Assembly: GCA_025357915.1 (NCBI GenBank)
Contig: JANYLH010000016.1
Location: 1-64,000, forward strand
DNA length: 64,000 nt
Direction of reading: 5' to 3'
DNA from: Gammaproteobacteria bacterium
GTDB taxonomy: Bacteria; Pseudomonadota; Gammaproteobacteria; Steroidobacterales; Steroidobacteraceae
How positions within the stretch are numbered: position 1 is the stretch's first letter; every line of letters starts with the position of its first letter. The position numbers and the translations under genes were made by a program. The notes under the pieces were generated by a model. The model worked only from the letters and a program-made list of their open reading frames with translations, ran no database searches and was not told the origin of the DNA. Positions 1 to 11,161 of this stretch are shown in pieces.

Positions 1-205
1 GGTGCGCTCTTACCGCACCCTTTCACCCTTGCCAGCACCGTTTCCGGCACTTCGGCGGTTTACTTTCTGTTGCACTTTCCGTGGGCTCGCGCCCCCCAGG
101 CGTTACCTGGCACCTCGACCCGCTGAGCCCGGACTTTCCTCCACCTCCTGCATGCGCCCCGAAGGGAACATGCAGTAAGCAGCGATTGCCTGGCCGGCTC
201 TCCAA
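1..205 (-). ncRNA. rnpB: RNase P RNA, class A (5' part; 3' part lies outside the window)
   Basis: Read on the minus strand, this stretch carries the conserved bacterial class A RNase P RNA landmarks in order: GGAGGAAAGTCCGGGCT, then GCCAGGTAACGCCTGG, then CAACAGAAAGTAAACCGCCG, and AGGGTGAAAGGGTGCGGTAAGAGCG at the window edge. It is the catalytic RNA that cuts the 5' leader from pre-tRNAs. The 5' end is placed by similarity to the E. coli RNA and is good to within a few bases. The 3' half lies outside the window. The gene follows rsmI on the same strand, the usual gammaproteobacterial order (rsmI-rnpB-mraZ/dcw cluster), and starts about 18 nt after the rsmI stop, so its promoter should lie inside the 3' end of rsmI. 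Confidence 0.95.
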
Positions 206-222
206 ACTCCACGATACGGCCT

Positions 223-1122
223 CTAGGGCTGTTCTGCACCGATATCGCGTGCGCCGCCCTGGCGCGCGAGCTGCATGGCCTGCTCATAGGCCAGCGGGCG
301 CGCCACCCCGCTCAACTGCGCGGCGATGGCCGCCGCCCGTGCCGGGGGCAGGCTCTTCAGCAGCAGCGGCAGGGCCCGGGCGAGCAGCGCCGCATCGCCC
401 CCGGCCACTTCCGGGGCGCCGGCAATCACCAGCGTAATCTCGCCGCGCGTCATGTCGGCGTCCTGCGCGGCCTGTCGCGCCAGCTCCGCGAGCGTGCCGC
501 GATACAGGCTCTCATGCAGCTTGGTGAGTTCGCGGGCCACCACCGCGGCGCGCCCGTCCCCGAACGCCACAGCCAGTTGCTGCAGGGTTTCCGCGATGCG
601 GTGCGGGGCCTCGAACAGGACCAGCGTGCGCGGTTCCTGCGCGAGGCGCGCCAGCGCCGCCGCCCGCTCGCCGGGGCGCGCGGGCAGGAAACCCTCGAAT
701 ACGAACCGATCGGTGGGGAGCGCGGCGACGGCCAGCGCCGCGGTCACGGCGGAGGGACCGGGAATGCTGCGCACTTCGAAGCCCGCCGCGGCCACCGCGC
801 GCACCAGCACGAATCCCGGATCGGACAGGAGCGGCGTGCCCGCATCGCTCACCAGCGCGAGCACCGCGCCCTGCCGCAGTCGCCCGAGCAGTGCCTCGAC
901 GCGGCCGGCTTCGTTGTGGTCATGGAGCGAGAGCAACGGCCGGGAAACCCCGCAGGCTCCCAGCAGCGTCGCGGTGCGCCGCGTATCTTCGGCCAGCACC
1001 AGGTCGGCCGCGGTCAGGCTCGCGATCGCGCGCGGGCTCAAGTCGCCAATATTGCCAATTGGCGTCGCAATGACATCCAGCCTTCCGGCGCCGCCAGCCA
1101 CTATAATCTCCCGCTCCCCCAC
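223..1122 (-). CDS. rsmI: 16S rRNA (cytidine1402-2'-O)-methyltransferase RsmI
   Basis: The 299-residue protein of the tetrapyrrole-methylase fold family (YraL) uses SAM to 2'-O-methylate C1402 of 16S rRNA. Visible signatures are VIATPIGNIGDLSPRA near the N-terminus, the AEDTRRTATLL segment, SDAGTPLLSDPG and FEAPHRI. Length matches the family (about 285-300). The start used is a GTG at 1122, with a short extension before the conserved core; a slightly later start cannot be excluded. It is divergent from lpoA and followed on the same strand by rnpB, the normal gammaproteobacterial arrangement. Family and function are secure by motif; the exact start is inferred. Confidence 0.95.
   Translation of the reverse strand: MGEREIIVAGGAGRLDVIATPIGNIGDLSPRAIASLTAADLVLAEDTRRTATLLGACGVSRPLLSLHDHNEAGRVEALLGRLRQGAVLALVSDAGTPLLSDPGFVLVRAVAAAGFEVRSIPGPSAVTAALAVAALPTDRFVFEGFLPARPGERAAALARLAQEPRTLVLFEAPHRIAETLQQLAVAFGDGRAAVVARELTKLHESLYRGTLAELARQAAQDADMTRGEITLVIAGAPEVAGGDAALLARALPLLLKSLPPARAAAIAAQLSGVARPLAYEQAMQLARQGGARDIGAEQP
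1102..1107 (+). promoter_or_regulatory. candidate -10 box for lpoA
   Basis: A perfect TATAAT lies 47 nt upstream of the lpoA ATG, in the region between the divergent lpoA and rsmI starts. No convincing -35 hexamer is seen at the correct spacing, so this is a weak prediction based on one box. Confidence 0.35.
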
Positions 1123-1154
1123 GTACGCCTAGCTTGCAGGGCGCGGTGCTACAC

Positions 1155-3035
1155 ATGCAAACACGGTACGGCTGTTTCCGCTCCTGGGCCACGATCGCGG
1201 CGGCCAGCGCACTCGCTGCAGCAACGGGCTGCGCCAGCTTCCCCCCTGCCACCTTTCCCGCGCCAGCAACGGCGGGCACGCCAGCCCAGGCGCCGGCCGA
1301 GGCCGCCGCCCGTGGCCGCCAGGCGAGCGCATTGGAGAATGCCGCACGCAAGGCGGAGCCAGCGGCACGCCCCGCCCTGCAGTTGCAGGCCGCACGGGCC
1401 TGGCTGCAGGCCGGACGCGGCGGCGAGGCGGCGCATGCAATGAACGCCATTACCGCCGTGCTGACGCCCGTGCAGCTCATCGAGCGCCATGTGCTCGAGG
1501 CCGACATCGAACTCGCAAACGGCCGTGCCCAGCAGGCCTGGCAGAAGATGGGCGGCATTCCCGAACCCGCCGGCACTCCCATCGCGCCCCAGTATTTTGA
1601 GAGCCGCATGCGCATCGCGCTGGCCGCCGCGCGCCCGGTAGACGGAGTGCGCGCGGAAATGGGCGCGGAGCGGGCGACCACCGCCGAGAGCGAGCGCAGT
1701 GCGCTGCGCGTCGAACTGCTCTCGCTCCTGCGCGCCGCGCGCGAGCAGGGCGTGAAGCTCGAGCCCGAGGCCAGCCAAGACCCGATCGTGCGCGGCTGGC
1801 TCGACCTGGGGGCCATCGCCAGCTCAGGCACGGGCGTTTCCATCAGCGGCGCGATCGAGGCCGGCCGCTGGCGGGCCCTGTATCCCGGCCATCCCGCCTC
1901 GGAACTGCTCGCGACCGCGGTCGCCGCGCAGCTGCCGATCGCCGCGCAGCTCCACAAACTCGCGCTGCTGCTGCCAATCAGCGGCCAGGCCGCCGGTTAC
2001 GCCGCCACCGTCCAGGCCGGTTTCAATTACGCCTGGCAACAGCTGCCGCCCGACACGCGCCCCCAGGTGCAGGTCTACGACACCGGCGTGATCACTGTGG
2101 ACGAGGCGCTGCGCCGGGCCCGTACCGACGGGAACGATTTCATCGTCGGGCCGCTCACGCGCCAGGAAGTCGACATCGCCGCCAGCGCCTGGTCGGGGGT
2201 GCCAATGCTGGCGCTGAATTTCCTGAGCCCGGGCCGCGCTGCGCCCTACGGCATGTACCAGTTCGCGCTCTCGCCCGAAGCCGACGCCCGGGAAGTCGCG
2301 CGGCGCATGCTGGCGACCGGCCAGAAGCGCGGCGTGGCCCTAAGCCCCATCGGCGACTGGGGCACGCGCGTGCTGGCGGCATTTTCACAGGAACTGCTCG
2401 CTGGCGGCGGAACGCTCCTGGCACAGGGGTTCTACGACCCGGCCGAGCACGACTACGGCGTGCCAATTCGCACCGTGCTCGCCACCGACCAGAGCATCGC
2501 GCGACGACTGCGGCTCCAGACCGTGCTGGGCCAGAAGCTGGAGTTCGAGCCGCGCAGTCGCGCCGACCTCGATTTCATCTTCATACCCGCGCAGGCCGGA
2601 CCGGCACGACTCCTGCGCCCGCAGCTGCGCTTCCAGTACGCCGGCAACGTGCCGGTATACTCCACCGGCGACGCCTACGTGGCCGACGGAAGCCCTGCCA
2701 ACCAGGACCTCGACGGCCTGATCGTGCCGGCCATGCCCTGGCTCGTGCCCAACAGCGGCCCCGCCGCGGCAGTGCGTGAGACTGTAGAGGCCGCGGCCGA
2801 CAACAGCACCGCCTGGCAATCAGGCCTGTACGCCTTCGGCTTCGACGCCTGCCAGCTCGCGCTCTCGGTCGCCGCGTCCGGCCATGACAGCGGCCGGGTG
2901 CGCGTCGCTGGCCTGACAGGTGAACTGCGCATGGACGCAGACGGACGCGTGCATCGCGAACCGGCCTGGGCACGCATCACGCGCAGTGGCACGCCGCAAC
3001 TGCTGGTCGGCACTGCCGCGGACGGCGGCAACTAG
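1155..3035 (+). CDS. lpoA: LpoA/LppC family outer-membrane lipoprotein, activator of penicillin-binding protein
   Basis: The product is a 626-residue lipoprotein. The N-terminus has a short basic region, a hydrophobic stretch and a lipobox ending AAATGC, so Cys is expected to be lipidated. The rest has the LppC two-part layout: an alanine-rich helical TPR-like N-terminal half, then a periplasmic-binding-protein-like domain (LALLLPISGQAAGYAATVQ near residue 275). In E. coli LpoA reaches through the peptidoglycan to activate PBP1A. The first in-frame ATG at 1155 is preferred over a GTG/TTG-type start at 1134 because it gives a normal lipoprotein signal. The neighbours rsmI (divergent) and yraN (downstream, about 17 nt) are the classic context. 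Assignment rests on the lipobox, domain layout and synteny. Confidence 0.9.
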   Translation: MQTRYGCFRSWATIAAASALAAATGCASFPPATFPAPATAGTPAQAPAEAAARGRQASALENAARKAEPAARPALQLQAARAWLQAGRGGEAAHAMNAITAVLTPVQLIERHVLEADIELANGRAQQAWQKMGGIPEPAGTPIAPQYFESRMRIALAAARPVDGVRAEMGAERATTAESERSALRVELLSLLRAAREQGVKLEPEASQDPIVRGWLDLGAIASSGTGVSISGAIEAGRWRALYPGHPASELLATAVAAQLPIAAQLHKLALLLPISGQAAGYAATVQAGFNYAWQQLPPDTRPQVQVYDTGVITVDEALRRARTDGNDFIVGPLTRQEVDIAASAWSGVPMLALNFLSPGRAAPYGMYQFALSPEADAREVARRMLATGQKRGVALSPIGDWGTRVLAAFSQELLAGGGTLLAQGFYDPAEHDYGVPIRTVLATDQSIARRLRLQTVLGQKLEFEPRSRADLDFIFIPAQAGPARLLRPQLRFQYAGNVPVYSTGDAYVADGSPANQDLDGLIVPAMPWLVPNSGPAAAVRETVEAAADNSTAWQSGLYAFGFDACQLALSVAASGHDSGRVRVAGLTGELRMDADGRVHREPAWARITRSGTPQLLVGTAADGGN

Positions 3036-3052
3036 CCTCCGGCACGCTTGCG

Positions 3053-3427
3053 GTGGCGGGCGCGGCGCACATCGACCGCCGGCAGATCGGCCGTGACGCC
3101 GAAGAGCGCGCAGCCGCTCACCTGCGCGCCGCCGGGCTGGTACTGCTCCACCGCAATTACCTTTGTCGCCTCGGCGAACTGGACCTCGTGGCACGGCACG
3201 GCGCGACGCTGGTGGTGGCCGAAGTACGGCTGCGCGCATCCGCGCAATTTGGCGGCGCGGCCGCGAGCATCACCCGCGCCAAGCAGCGCCGCATCGTGCT
3301 CGCCACGCGCCATCTGCTGGCACGCTACCCCTCGTTGCAGCGATTGCCGATCCGCTTCGATGCGCTGCTCGTGCCCGCGGACGACGCACCGATCGTATGG
3401 CTGCGCGGAGCGTTCGACGCTTACTAG
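3053..3427 (+). CDS. yraN: YraN/UPF0102 family endonuclease-like protein
   Basis: This 124-residue protein belongs to UPF0102. It shows the restriction-endonuclease-like core, G-D/E spacing in CRLGELDLVARHG followed by LVVAEVRLR, where the acidic residues and the E-x-R/K element match the family's predicted nuclease centre. The canonical final motif is usually EVK/EVR-x-R, and here it is EVRLR. The in vivo role is unknown; links to DNA processing are suggested by fold only. It starts just after the lpoA stop and is probably co-transcribed with it. The downstream partners often seen in enterics (diaA, yraP) are absent, and the next gene, sspB, converges. Confidence 0.88.
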   Translation: MAGAAHIDRRQIGRDAEERAAAHLRAAGLVLLHRNYLCRLGELDLVARHGATLVVAEVRLRASAQFGGAAASITRAKQRRIVLATRHLLARYPSLQRLPIRFDALLVPADDAPIVWLRGAFDAY

Positions 3428-3473
3428 TGGTGCGCAGTCCACCTTGGTGCGCCGCGAGGCCCCGGCCGTCGCG

Positions 3474-3905
3474 CTACTTCACGACCGTCAGCTTTGCCCG
3501 CCGCATTTCGCCCTTGACTGCGGCGGCCGGTGCGCCGGCGTCCACCGGCGGCGGTGCGTCAGGCTCGGCTTCGTTGAACACCATGCCCTCGCCGGTCTCG
3601 CGCGCGTAGATGCCGAGTACCGCACTCATCGGCACGCGCACGTGATGCACGACGCCGGCAAAGCGGGCGTCGAACTCGATGGCGTGGTTGAGCAGCTGCA
3701 GGCGCTGCGTGGCGTTCACCGAGACGTTGAGGACGATCTTGCCGTCCTTGACGTAGGCGCCCGGTACCTCGACGCCAGCGCGGCCGGCATCGACGATGAT
3801 GTGCGGCGTGAATCCCGCGTCGCCCATCCATTCGTGCATGGCGCGCAGCAGGTACGGCCGGCGCGAGGGACCGGAGCCGGCGCCAGCTTCGCCGGTGGCC
3901 GCCAT
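3474..3905 (-). CDS. sspB: ClpXP protease specificity-enhancing factor SspB
   Basis: SspB (143 residues here) binds ssrA-tagged and other substrates and delivers them to ClpXP. The substrate-binding domain is at the N-terminal part (RRPYLLRAMHEWMGDAGFTP, then ATQRLQLLNHAIEFDARFAG). The C-terminus ends in a basic/hydrophobic ClpX-docking tail (MRRAKLTVVK) after a proline/alanine-rich linker. Start and stop overlap with sspA as TGATG (one shared base), implying translational coupling. The N-terminus carries about 15 extra residues (MAATGEAGAG...) before the conserved RPYLLRA segment. Confidence 0.93.
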   Translation of the reverse strand: MAATGEAGAGSGPSRRPYLLRAMHEWMGDAGFTPHIIVDAGRAGVEVPGAYVKDGKIVLNVSVNATQRLQLLNHAIEFDARFAGVVHHVRVPMSAVLGIYARETGEGMVFNEAEPDAPPPVDAGAPAAAVKGEMRRAKLTVVK

Positions 3906-4528
3906 CAGGCGGTGCCCATCTCGATTTCCGCGTCAGAAAGGCTGGCGCGGACCGAAGGGCGCGCGAGAATCATCGCCGCGTATTTCGACATCGCCTGCGC
4001 CTGCGGCGGCAGCTCGATTTCATAGCGGCGCATACGCCAGATGATCGGCGCGATGGTCGCATCGACCACCGAGAACTCGTCGCTGAGGAAGTAGGGCTTG
4101 ATCTTGAACAGGTCCGCGCTTTGCAGCATGGCGTCGCGCAAGTCCTTCTTGAGCCGTGCCTGGTTCTTGCGATCGGGCTCGCGCTCGATCTGCTCGGCCA
4201 GTCCGTACCAGTCGCGCTCGACGCGATACATGGCGAGGCGAAACTGCGCGCGCAGCACCGGATCGACCGGCATCAGCGGCGGATGCGGAAAGCGCTCGTC
4301 GAGATAGTCGATGATCACGCGGGCGTCGTACAACACCAGGTCGCGATCGACGAGTGTCGGCAGGCTCCGGTAGGGATTGAGGTCGAGCAGGTCCTCGGGG
4401 TAGCGCCCCGGCACCACGCTGATGATGTCGATCTCGCTCGCCTTCTCGGCGAGCACGATCCGCACACGGTGACTCTGCGGCTCCTCGGGAGCGGAAAACA
4501 GCGTCATGACCGACCGCCGGCTAGCCAC
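3905..4528 (-). CDS. sspA: stringent starvation protein A (GST-fold RNA polymerase-associated protein)
   Basis: A 207-residue protein of the glutathione-S-transferase fold that associates with RNA polymerase during starvation and acid stress. The thioredoxin-like N-terminal domain (RSVMTLFSAPEEPQSHRVRI) and the segment YLDERFPHPPLMPVDPV match SspA closely, including the PHPP surface patch needed for its activity in E. coli. The GTG start at 4528 keeps the RRSVMTLF residues that line up with E. coli; an internal ATG at 4507 is the alternative. It is followed at once by sspB (TGATG) and preceded on the same strand by petC, the standard petABC-sspAB order. Confidence 0.95.
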   Translation of the reverse strand: MASRRSVMTLFSAPEEPQSHRVRIVLAEKASEIDIISVVPGRYPEDLLDLNPYRSLPTLVDRDLVLYDARVIIDYLDERFPHPPLMPVDPVLRAQFRLAMYRVERDWYGLAEQIEREPDRKNQARLKKDLRDAMLQSADLFKIKPYFLSDEFSVVDATIAPIIWRMRRYEIELPPQAQAMSKYAAMILARPSVRASLSDAEIEMGTA

Positions 4529-4575
4529 CTACGCGCTCCTGCCGCCGGCACCGCGCCACCGCCGCGCCCGCCGCG

Positions 4576-5346
4576 TCAATGGACGTCTTTCCAATATTCC
4601 TTCTTCAACAGCCACGCGAACCAGGTGAATACCAGCAGGAACAGCACCACCCAAACGCCGATGCTGCGCCGGTCGACCTGCGAGGGCTCGCCGGCATAGT
4701 CGAGGAAATTGACCGTGTCGCGCACGAAGTCGTCGAACTGCGCGTCATTCAGCTGGCCGGGAACCACGGTGACGAAATGATCGAAGCGCTTCTCGGTGGT
4801 GACCTTGCCGTCGACGGTGACTTCGACGTTGCGGAACACCGCTTCCTTCACGCCCTCGAGGTCACTCAGCACCGCCGGCATCGCCGGGTTGCTCACCAGC
4901 AGATTGTTGCTGCGGTTCGGGCGCGATGGATCGAGATAGAAGGTCTTCAGGAACTGGTAGTTCCGGTCGGGCCCGCGCGAACGCGCGATCAGCGACAGGT
5001 CGGGCGGTTCCTTGCCAAACCAGGCCAGCGCATCCTCCGGCGCCATACTGGCCCGGACGTAATCGGCCGGAGCGGCGCCCGCGGGCAGCAGGTTGGCCTT
5101 GAGCTGGTCGGTGGAAATCTTCAGGTCGGCGGCCATGCGCGAATAGCGCAGGTATTTGAGCGAGTGGCAACCGGCGCAGTAATTGAAGAAATTGCGCGCG
5201 CCGCGCTGGAGCGAAGCGGTGTTGCTGACCTCGTTGCCGGCCTGCCAGTGCTCCCAGTCGAGCGGCGCGCCGGCGCCCTCGCCTTCGGCTGCCAGAACCA
5301 GCGGGGAGAACAGGAGCGCGAGGGCGAGCAGGGCTGACTTACGCAT
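4576..5346 (-). CDS. petC: ubiquinol-cytochrome c reductase, cytochrome c1 subunit
   Basis: The 256-residue cytochrome c1 of the bc1 complex passes electrons from the Rieske centre to soluble cytochrome c. It has a Sec signal peptide ([22 protein letters not shown]), one haem c site, [14 protein letters not shown], and a C-terminal membrane anchor ([18 protein letters not shown]) followed by basic residues. Its start overlaps the end of petB by 8 nt, so the two are translated together. Length and layout are normal for proteobacterial PetC. Confidence 0.97.
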   Translation of the reverse strand: MRKSALLALALLFSPLVLAAEGEGAGAPLDWEHWQAGNEVSNTASLQRGARNFFNYCAGCHSLKYLRYSRMAADLKISTDQLKANLLPAGAAPADYVRASMAPEDALAWFGKEPPDLSLIARSRGPDRNYQFLKTFYLDPSRPNRSNNLLVSNPAMPAVLSDLEGVKEAVFRNVEVTVDGKVTTEKRFDHFVTVVPGQLNDAQFDDFVRDTVNFLDYAGEPSQVDRRSIGVWVVLFLLVFTWFAWLLKKEYWKDVH

Positions 5347-6583
5347 GGAAGCTGACTCTCTCAGGCACGGGCTTGACGCGATCCCAGCGCGAATACAACG
5401 GCATCAACAGGAAGAAGGCGAAGTAGCCGATGGCCGACACGCGCGCCGCCGTCACATAGGCTCCGGTGGCCGGCTTCAGCCCCAGGTACATCAGCGTCAG
5501 GAATGACACCGTGAAGACGGCCAGGAAGCCACGGTACCACCAGCCGCGATAACGCACCGACTTGACCGGCGAGCGGTCGAGCCAGGGCAGGAAGAAAAAC
5601 AGCAGCACCGCCATCAGCAGCAGCAGCGCGCCCAGGCGCTGGTTGGGCACCGCGCGCAGGATGGCGTAATAGGGCGTGAAGTACCACGACGGCGCGATCG
5701 GCTCCGGCGTCGAGAGCGGATTGGCCGGTTCGAAATTCGCCTCTTCCATGAAGAGGCCACCGAAGGTCGGCACGAAGAACACGACCACTGCGAACAACAG
5801 CAGGAACACGCCGACGCCGACCACATCCTTGACCGTGTAGTAAGGATGGAACGGGATACCATCAAGCGGCTTGCCGTCGCTCCCGCGACGCTCCTTGATC
5901 TCGATGCCGTCGGGGTTGTTCGAGCCGCTCTGGCGCAGCGCCACCAGGTGGAGCGCCACCAGCAGCAGCAGGATCAGCGGGATCGCCACCACGTGCAGCG
6001 AGAAGAAGCGGTTGAGCGTGGCATCGGCGACGCCGTAGTCGCCGCGGATCCACTCGACCAGGCCCGGGCCGATCACCGGGATGGTGCTGAAGAGGTTGAT
6101 GATCACCTGCGCCGCCCAGTACGACATGTTGCCCCAGGGCAGCACGTAGCCCATGAAGGCTTCGGCCATGAGCGCCAGGTAGATGAACATGCCAAACAGC
6201 CACAGCAGCTCGCGCGGCGCCTTGTACGACCCATACATCAGCGCCCGGTACATGTGCAGGTAAACCACGATAAAGAAGGCCGACGCGCCGATTGAATGCA
6301 TGTAGCGGATCAGCCAGCCGTAATCGACCTCGCGCATGATGAACTCGACCGAGTCGAACGAGGTGGTGTCGCCCACCTTGTAGAACATGGTGAGGAAGAT
6401 GCCGGTGAACAGCTGCATGACCAGCGCGAGCAGCGCCAGCGACCCGAAGAAATACCAGATGTTGAAATTCTTCGGCGCGTAGTACTCGAGCAGCTGCGAG
6501 CGCATGAACTGCGCGACCGGCAGGCGCTTGTTCAGCCAACCCCAGAAGCCGGGCTTGAACTCGGCGTCGTTGCTGGCCATCAC
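5339..6583 (-). CDS. petB: ubiquinol-cytochrome c reductase, cytochrome b subunit
   Basis: The 414-residue, eight-helix cytochrome b carries haems bL and bH and the Qo/Qi quinone sites. Visible features are the paired histidines in helix B and D ([23 protein letters not shown] in part, and [24 protein letters not shown]), the Qo-site PEWY equivalent, here [13 protein letters not shown], and [21 protein letters not shown] in place of PEWY is noted: the PEWY glutamate contributes to quinol proton exit in many bc1 complexes, and Ser/Asp variants occur in some lineages. It overlaps petA (4 nt) and petC (8 nt). Confidence 0.97.
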   Translation of the reverse strand: MMASNDAEFKPGFWGWLNKRLPVAQFMRSQLLEYYAPKNFNIWYFFGSLALLALVMQLFTGIFLTMFYKVGDTTSFDSVEFIMREVDYGWLIRYMHSIGASAFFIVVYLHMYRALMYGSYKAPRELLWLFGMFIYLALMAEAFMGYVLPWGNMSYWAAQVIINLFSTIPVIGPGLVEWIRGDYGVADATLNRFFSLHVVAIPLILLLLVALHLVALRQSGSNNPDGIEIKERRGSDGKPLDGIPFHPYYTVKDVVGVGVFLLLFAVVVFFVPTFGGLFMEEANFEPANPLSTPEPIAPSWYFTPYYAILRAVPNQRLGALLLLMAVLLFFFLPWLDRSPVKSVRYRGWWYRGFLAVFTVSFLTLMYLGLKPATGAYVTAARVSAIGYFAFFLLMPLYSRWDRVKPVPERVSFHA

Positions 6584-7206
6584 GCCGCTCCTTGGGCCGC
6601 TGATTCATCCTGCCCGATGAGCAGCGTGTTGTCGGTGGGGAAGCTGTAGGGCGGGATGCGCAGGTTGACCGACGCCGGCGAACCGTTGAACACGCGGCCG
6701 GCCATGTCGAAACGCGAGCCGTGGCAGGGACAGAGGAACCCGCCGGGCCAGTCGGCGCCGAGCACCACATCGCCCGGTTCGAAATGCTGCTTCGGCAGGC
6801 ACCCGAGGTGCGTGCAGGTGGCGATCAGCACGGCAATGTCATCGCGCCGCGAGCGCCGCTCGTTTACCGCATAGGCGGGCTGATCGGACTCGGCGGACTT
6901 CGGGTCCTTGAGGCGGGCGTCGTTCGCCGCCAGGCCCGCCACGACCGCGCTTGAGCGCTTGAAGATGTAGATCGGCTGCTTGCGCCACACGTAGGTGACC
7001 ATCTGGCCAGGCTCGAGCTTGCTCAAATCGACCGTCACCGGAGCGCCCAGCGCCTTGGCGCGCTCGGAGGGCCGCCAGCTCGCCACGAACGGGCTGGCGG
7101 CAAATACCACACCCACCGCCGCGGTGGCGCTGGTGGCCACCGTCAGGAACTTGCGTCGATCCTGGTCTACGCCCGCATCGTCGCCCTTTGCTCCGGCATC
7201 CGTCAT
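6580..7206 (-). CDS. petA: ubiquinol-cytochrome c reductase, Rieske iron-sulfur subunit
   Basis: This 208-residue Rieske protein holds the 2Fe-2S cluster of the bc1 complex. Its N-terminus has a twin-arginine-like segment ([20 protein letters not shown]) that also forms the membrane anchor. The cluster ligands are in CTHLGCLP and CPCHGSRFD, each with one Cys and one His ligand plus the disulfide cysteines. It is the first gene of petABC, with an ATGA overlap into petB. A TATAAT box about 95 nt upstream is a candidate promoter. Confidence 0.97.
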   Translation of the reverse strand: MTDAGAKGDDAGVDQDRRKFLTVATSATAAVGVVFAASPFVASWRPSERAKALGAPVTVDLSKLEPGQMVTYVWRKQPIYIFKRSSAVVAGLAANDARLKDPKSAESDQPAYAVNERRSRRDDIAVLIATCTHLGCLPKQHFEPGDVVLGADWPGGFLCPCHGSRFDMAGRVFNGSPASVNLRIPPYSFPTDNTLLIGQDESAAQGAA

Positions 7207-7300
7207 CTGTCGCTACTCCGCTGGCCTGGCCCTGCCCTGCGGTTCCGCGCATCCGGCGGGACGTAAGGGCGAGGCTCACGATTGTCTCGGGAAGTGTCGC

Positions 7301-7306
7301 ATTATA
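7301..7306 (-). promoter_or_regulatory. candidate -10 box for petABC
   Basis: The minus strand reads TATAAT here, in the 179-nt space between the divergent petA and degS-type genes, about 95 nt before the petA start. On the plus strand the same patch gives TATACA with TTGTCT 15 nt earlier, so it could serve either direction. The -35 for petA is not clear. Confidence 0.35.
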
Positions 7307-7385
7307 CACATCCCGTTGCGGCGCTCGGCGAAGGTGCGCGGACGTTTTTCGGTGGCCACAGGGCGTAGTGCACAGGAGCTGGTCG

Positions 7386-8579
7386 ATGAGTCTGCGAAAA
7401 CTGGGTCAGGGCGTGGTGTTTCTGGCTGGAGCGGTGGTCGGCGGACTGGCGCTGGCCTTCCTGGTGGTGTACTTCCGGCCAGAACTCCTGGTCCGCACCC
7501 GCAACGTCACCGCATCCGCGCCCGCGGTGGCAACGGCAGCCGCCGCCGGTACCGCACCCGCCGCGGCCATGCCGGAACCGGTATTGCCGGCCACGTCGCT
7601 TCACTCCTTCGCCGCCACCGTGCGCCGGGCCGGGCCCGCCGTAGTCAATATCTACACCGCGCGCGTCGTTACCGAGCGGGTGCAGCCCAACAGTTTCGAG
7701 CAGCTCTTCGGCGGCTTCGGACCGCGCTACCAGCAGCACGTGCAGCGCGTGCTGGGGTCCGGGGTCATTGTCGATGGGGCCGGACACATCGTCACCAACA
7801 ATCACGTCATCGCCAACGCCGCCACCATCAGCGTGCGGCTGGCCGATGGCCGCAGCACCGAGGCCACGGTAGTGGGGCGCGATCCCGACACCGATCTGGC
7901 CGTGCTGTCGATCAAGCTCGGCAAGCTCCCGGTGATGGCGCTCGGACTGTCCGAGCGCGTCCAGGTGGGCGACGAAGTACTGGCCATCGGCAATCCGCTG
8001 GGGCTCCAGCAGACCGTGACCCACGGCATCATCAGCGCCACCGACCGCAAGAGGATTGGCGTGGCCACCTTCGAGAACCTGATCCAGACCGACGCCGCCA
8101 TCAACGAGGGCAATTCCGGCGGCGCGCTCGTCAACGCCGCCGGCGAACTGGTGGGCATCAACACCGCGGCGCTCGGCAGGAACAGCGAAACCACCGGCGT
8201 CGAAGGCATCGGTTTTGCGATTCCGGTCAGCCTGGTCCGGGGCGTGCTGAGCGAGATCCTCGAGCGCGGCCACGTGGTGCGCGGCTGGAGCGGCATCGTG
8301 GTCGACGATCTTTCCGACGAACAGGCCGCGCAGTATGGCCTGGCGCGCGGCGGCGTCGTGATCACCAACCTCTACCTCAACAGCCCCGCGGTGCGCGCGG
8401 GGCTCCGTGGGGGCGATATCCTGCTGACGATCGACGGGCGCGAGCTCCGCGATGCCAATGACACCATGAAGCAGCTGGCGAGCCAGAAACCCGGCAGCAG
8501 CGTGAAGCTGCGCGTGCAGCGCGGGCAGGAGGTGCGGGAAGTGGTGTGCGAAGTGGTGCAGAGACCGAGTCAGGTGTAA
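7386..8579 (+). CDS. periplasmic trypsin-like serine protease of the DegS/AlgW/HtrA family
   Basis: The 397-residue protease is anchored by an N-terminal membrane segment (about residues 8-30) and has a periplasmic trypsin domain with one PDZ domain (about 305-392). The catalytic triad is visible: His140 in VTNNHVIAN, Asp170 in [11 protein letters not shown] and Ser244 in [10 protein letters not shown]. One PDZ plus an anchor is the DegS/AlgW layout, where the PDZ senses unfolded outer-membrane proteins and the protease cuts the anti-sigma factor RseA/MucA. A linker of about 45 residues rich in Ala/Pro follows the anchor and makes it longer than E. coli DegS (355). The ATG at 7386 is chosen for its upstream CAGGAG. 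It is a single-gene unit divergent from petABC. DegS versus another HtrA paralogue is inferred. Confidence 0.9.
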   Translation: MSLRKLGQGVVFLAGAVVGGLALAFLVVYFRPELLVRTRNVTASAPAVATAAAAGTAPAAAMPEPVLPATSLHSFAATVRRAGPAVVNIYTARVVTERVQPNSFEQLFGGFGPRYQQHVQRVLGSGVIVDGAGHIVTNNHVIANAATISVRLADGRSTEATVVGRDPDTDLAVLSIKLGKLPVMALGLSERVQVGDEVLAIGNPLGLQQTVTHGIISATDRKRIGVATFENLIQTDAAINEGNSGGALVNAAGELVGINTAALGRNSETTGVEGIGFAIPVSLVRGVLSEILERGHVVRGWSGIVVDDLSDEQAAQYGLARGGVVITNLYLNSPAVRAGLRGGDILLTIDGRELRDANDTMKQLASQKPGSSVKLRVQRGQEVREVVCEVVQRPSQV

Positions 8580-8599
8580 GCGCCGTCGCGCGCGCGAAC

Positions 8600-10115
<1,516 letters not shown>

Positions 10116-10161
10116 GGCCGCATCTTACAATACCCGGCTGGCGCGCTATCATGCCGTGCTG

Positions 10162-11157
10162 ATGCGCAATGCCACTGTTACAGAGCCCGACGACACCGCC
10201 ATGCTGGCCGCGGCGCGGCGTACGCTGGCCTCCGAACAGGCCGGAATCGAGGCCCTGGCCGCCCGGCTCGACGGGCAGTTTGCCGCAGCCTGCCGCGCAC
10301 TGCTCGCGTGCGAGGGCCGCGTGATCGTCACCGGGATGGGCAAGTCCGGGCACATTGCCGGCAAGATCGCCGCCACGCTGGCCAGTACCGGCACGCCCGC
10401 CTTCTTCCTGCACCCGGCCGAAGCAGGGCACGGCGACCTGGGCATGATCACGCGCCCTGACCTGTTGCTGGCGCTTTCGAACTCGGGCGAGACCGCCGAA
10501 ATCCTGGTGCTGCTCCCGCACCTCAAGCGCTTGGGCGTGCCGTTGATCGCGATGACGGGCCGCGCCGAGTCCACGCTCGCGCAGGCCGCCGATATCTCGC
10601 TCGACGCCAGCGTCAGCCAGGAAGCCTGTCCCCACAATCTCGCGCCCACCACCAGCACCACGGCCGCGCTGGCCCTGGGGGACGCGCTGGCCGTCGCGGT
10701 GCTCGAGGCGCGCGGCTTCTCGGCGGAGGATTTCGCGCGCCGCCATCCCGGCGGGGCGCTCGGGCGGCGGCTCCTGCTGCACGTCGAGGACATCATGCGC
10801 ACCGGCAGCGCGGTCCCGCGCGTGGCGCCCGACACGCTGCTGGCCGCCGGGCTGGTGGAAATGTCCGCCAAGGGGCTGGGCCTGACCGCGGTGGTCGATG
10901 CCAGTGACCACGTGCTCGGCGTGTTCACCGACGGCGACCTGCGCCGCGCGCTCGACCAGCGCACCGACGTGCACGCGACCGCCATGCGCCAGGCGATGAC
11001 CGCCGGGGCGCGCACCATCGGCCCGCGCGAGCTCGCGGCCGCTGCCGCCCACATCATGGAAACGCATCGGGTGACGGCGCTGCTGGTGGTCGATGCCGAC
11101 CGGCGGCTGATCGGCGCCCTCAATGTGCACGACCTGATGCGCGCGGGCGTGGTGTAG
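10162..11157 (+). CDS. kdsD: D-arabinose 5-phosphate isomerase KdsD (KpsF/GutQ family)
   Basis: The 331-residue enzyme interconverts ribulose 5-phosphate and arabinose 5-phosphate, the first step of Kdo synthesis. It has an SIS sugar-isomerase domain (VIVTGMGKSGHIAGKIAATLASTGTP in part, ALSNSGETAEI, APTTSTTAALALGDALA) and two C-terminal CBS domains ending LIGALNVHDLMRAG. The ATG at 10162 is chosen because it falls after the divergent ibaG start; earlier in-frame starts at 10087 and 10114 would overlap ibaG. It opens an operon with kdsC and the lpt genes. Confidence 0.95.
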   Translation: MRNATVTEPDDTAMLAAARRTLASEQAGIEALAARLDGQFAAACRALLACEGRVIVTGMGKSGHIAGKIAATLASTGTPAFFLHPAEAGHGDLGMITRPDLLLALSNSGETAEILVLLPHLKRLGVPLIAMTGRAESTLAQAADISLDASVSQEACPHNLAPTTSTTAALALGDALAVAVLEARGFSAEDFARRHPGGALGRRLLLHVEDIMRTGSAVPRVAPDTLLAAGLVEMSAKGLGLTAVVDASDHVLGVFTDGDLRRALDQRTDVHATAMRQAMTAGARTIGPRELAAAAAHIMETHRVTALLVVDADRRLIGALNVHDLMRAGVV

Positions 11158-11161
11158 GGCC

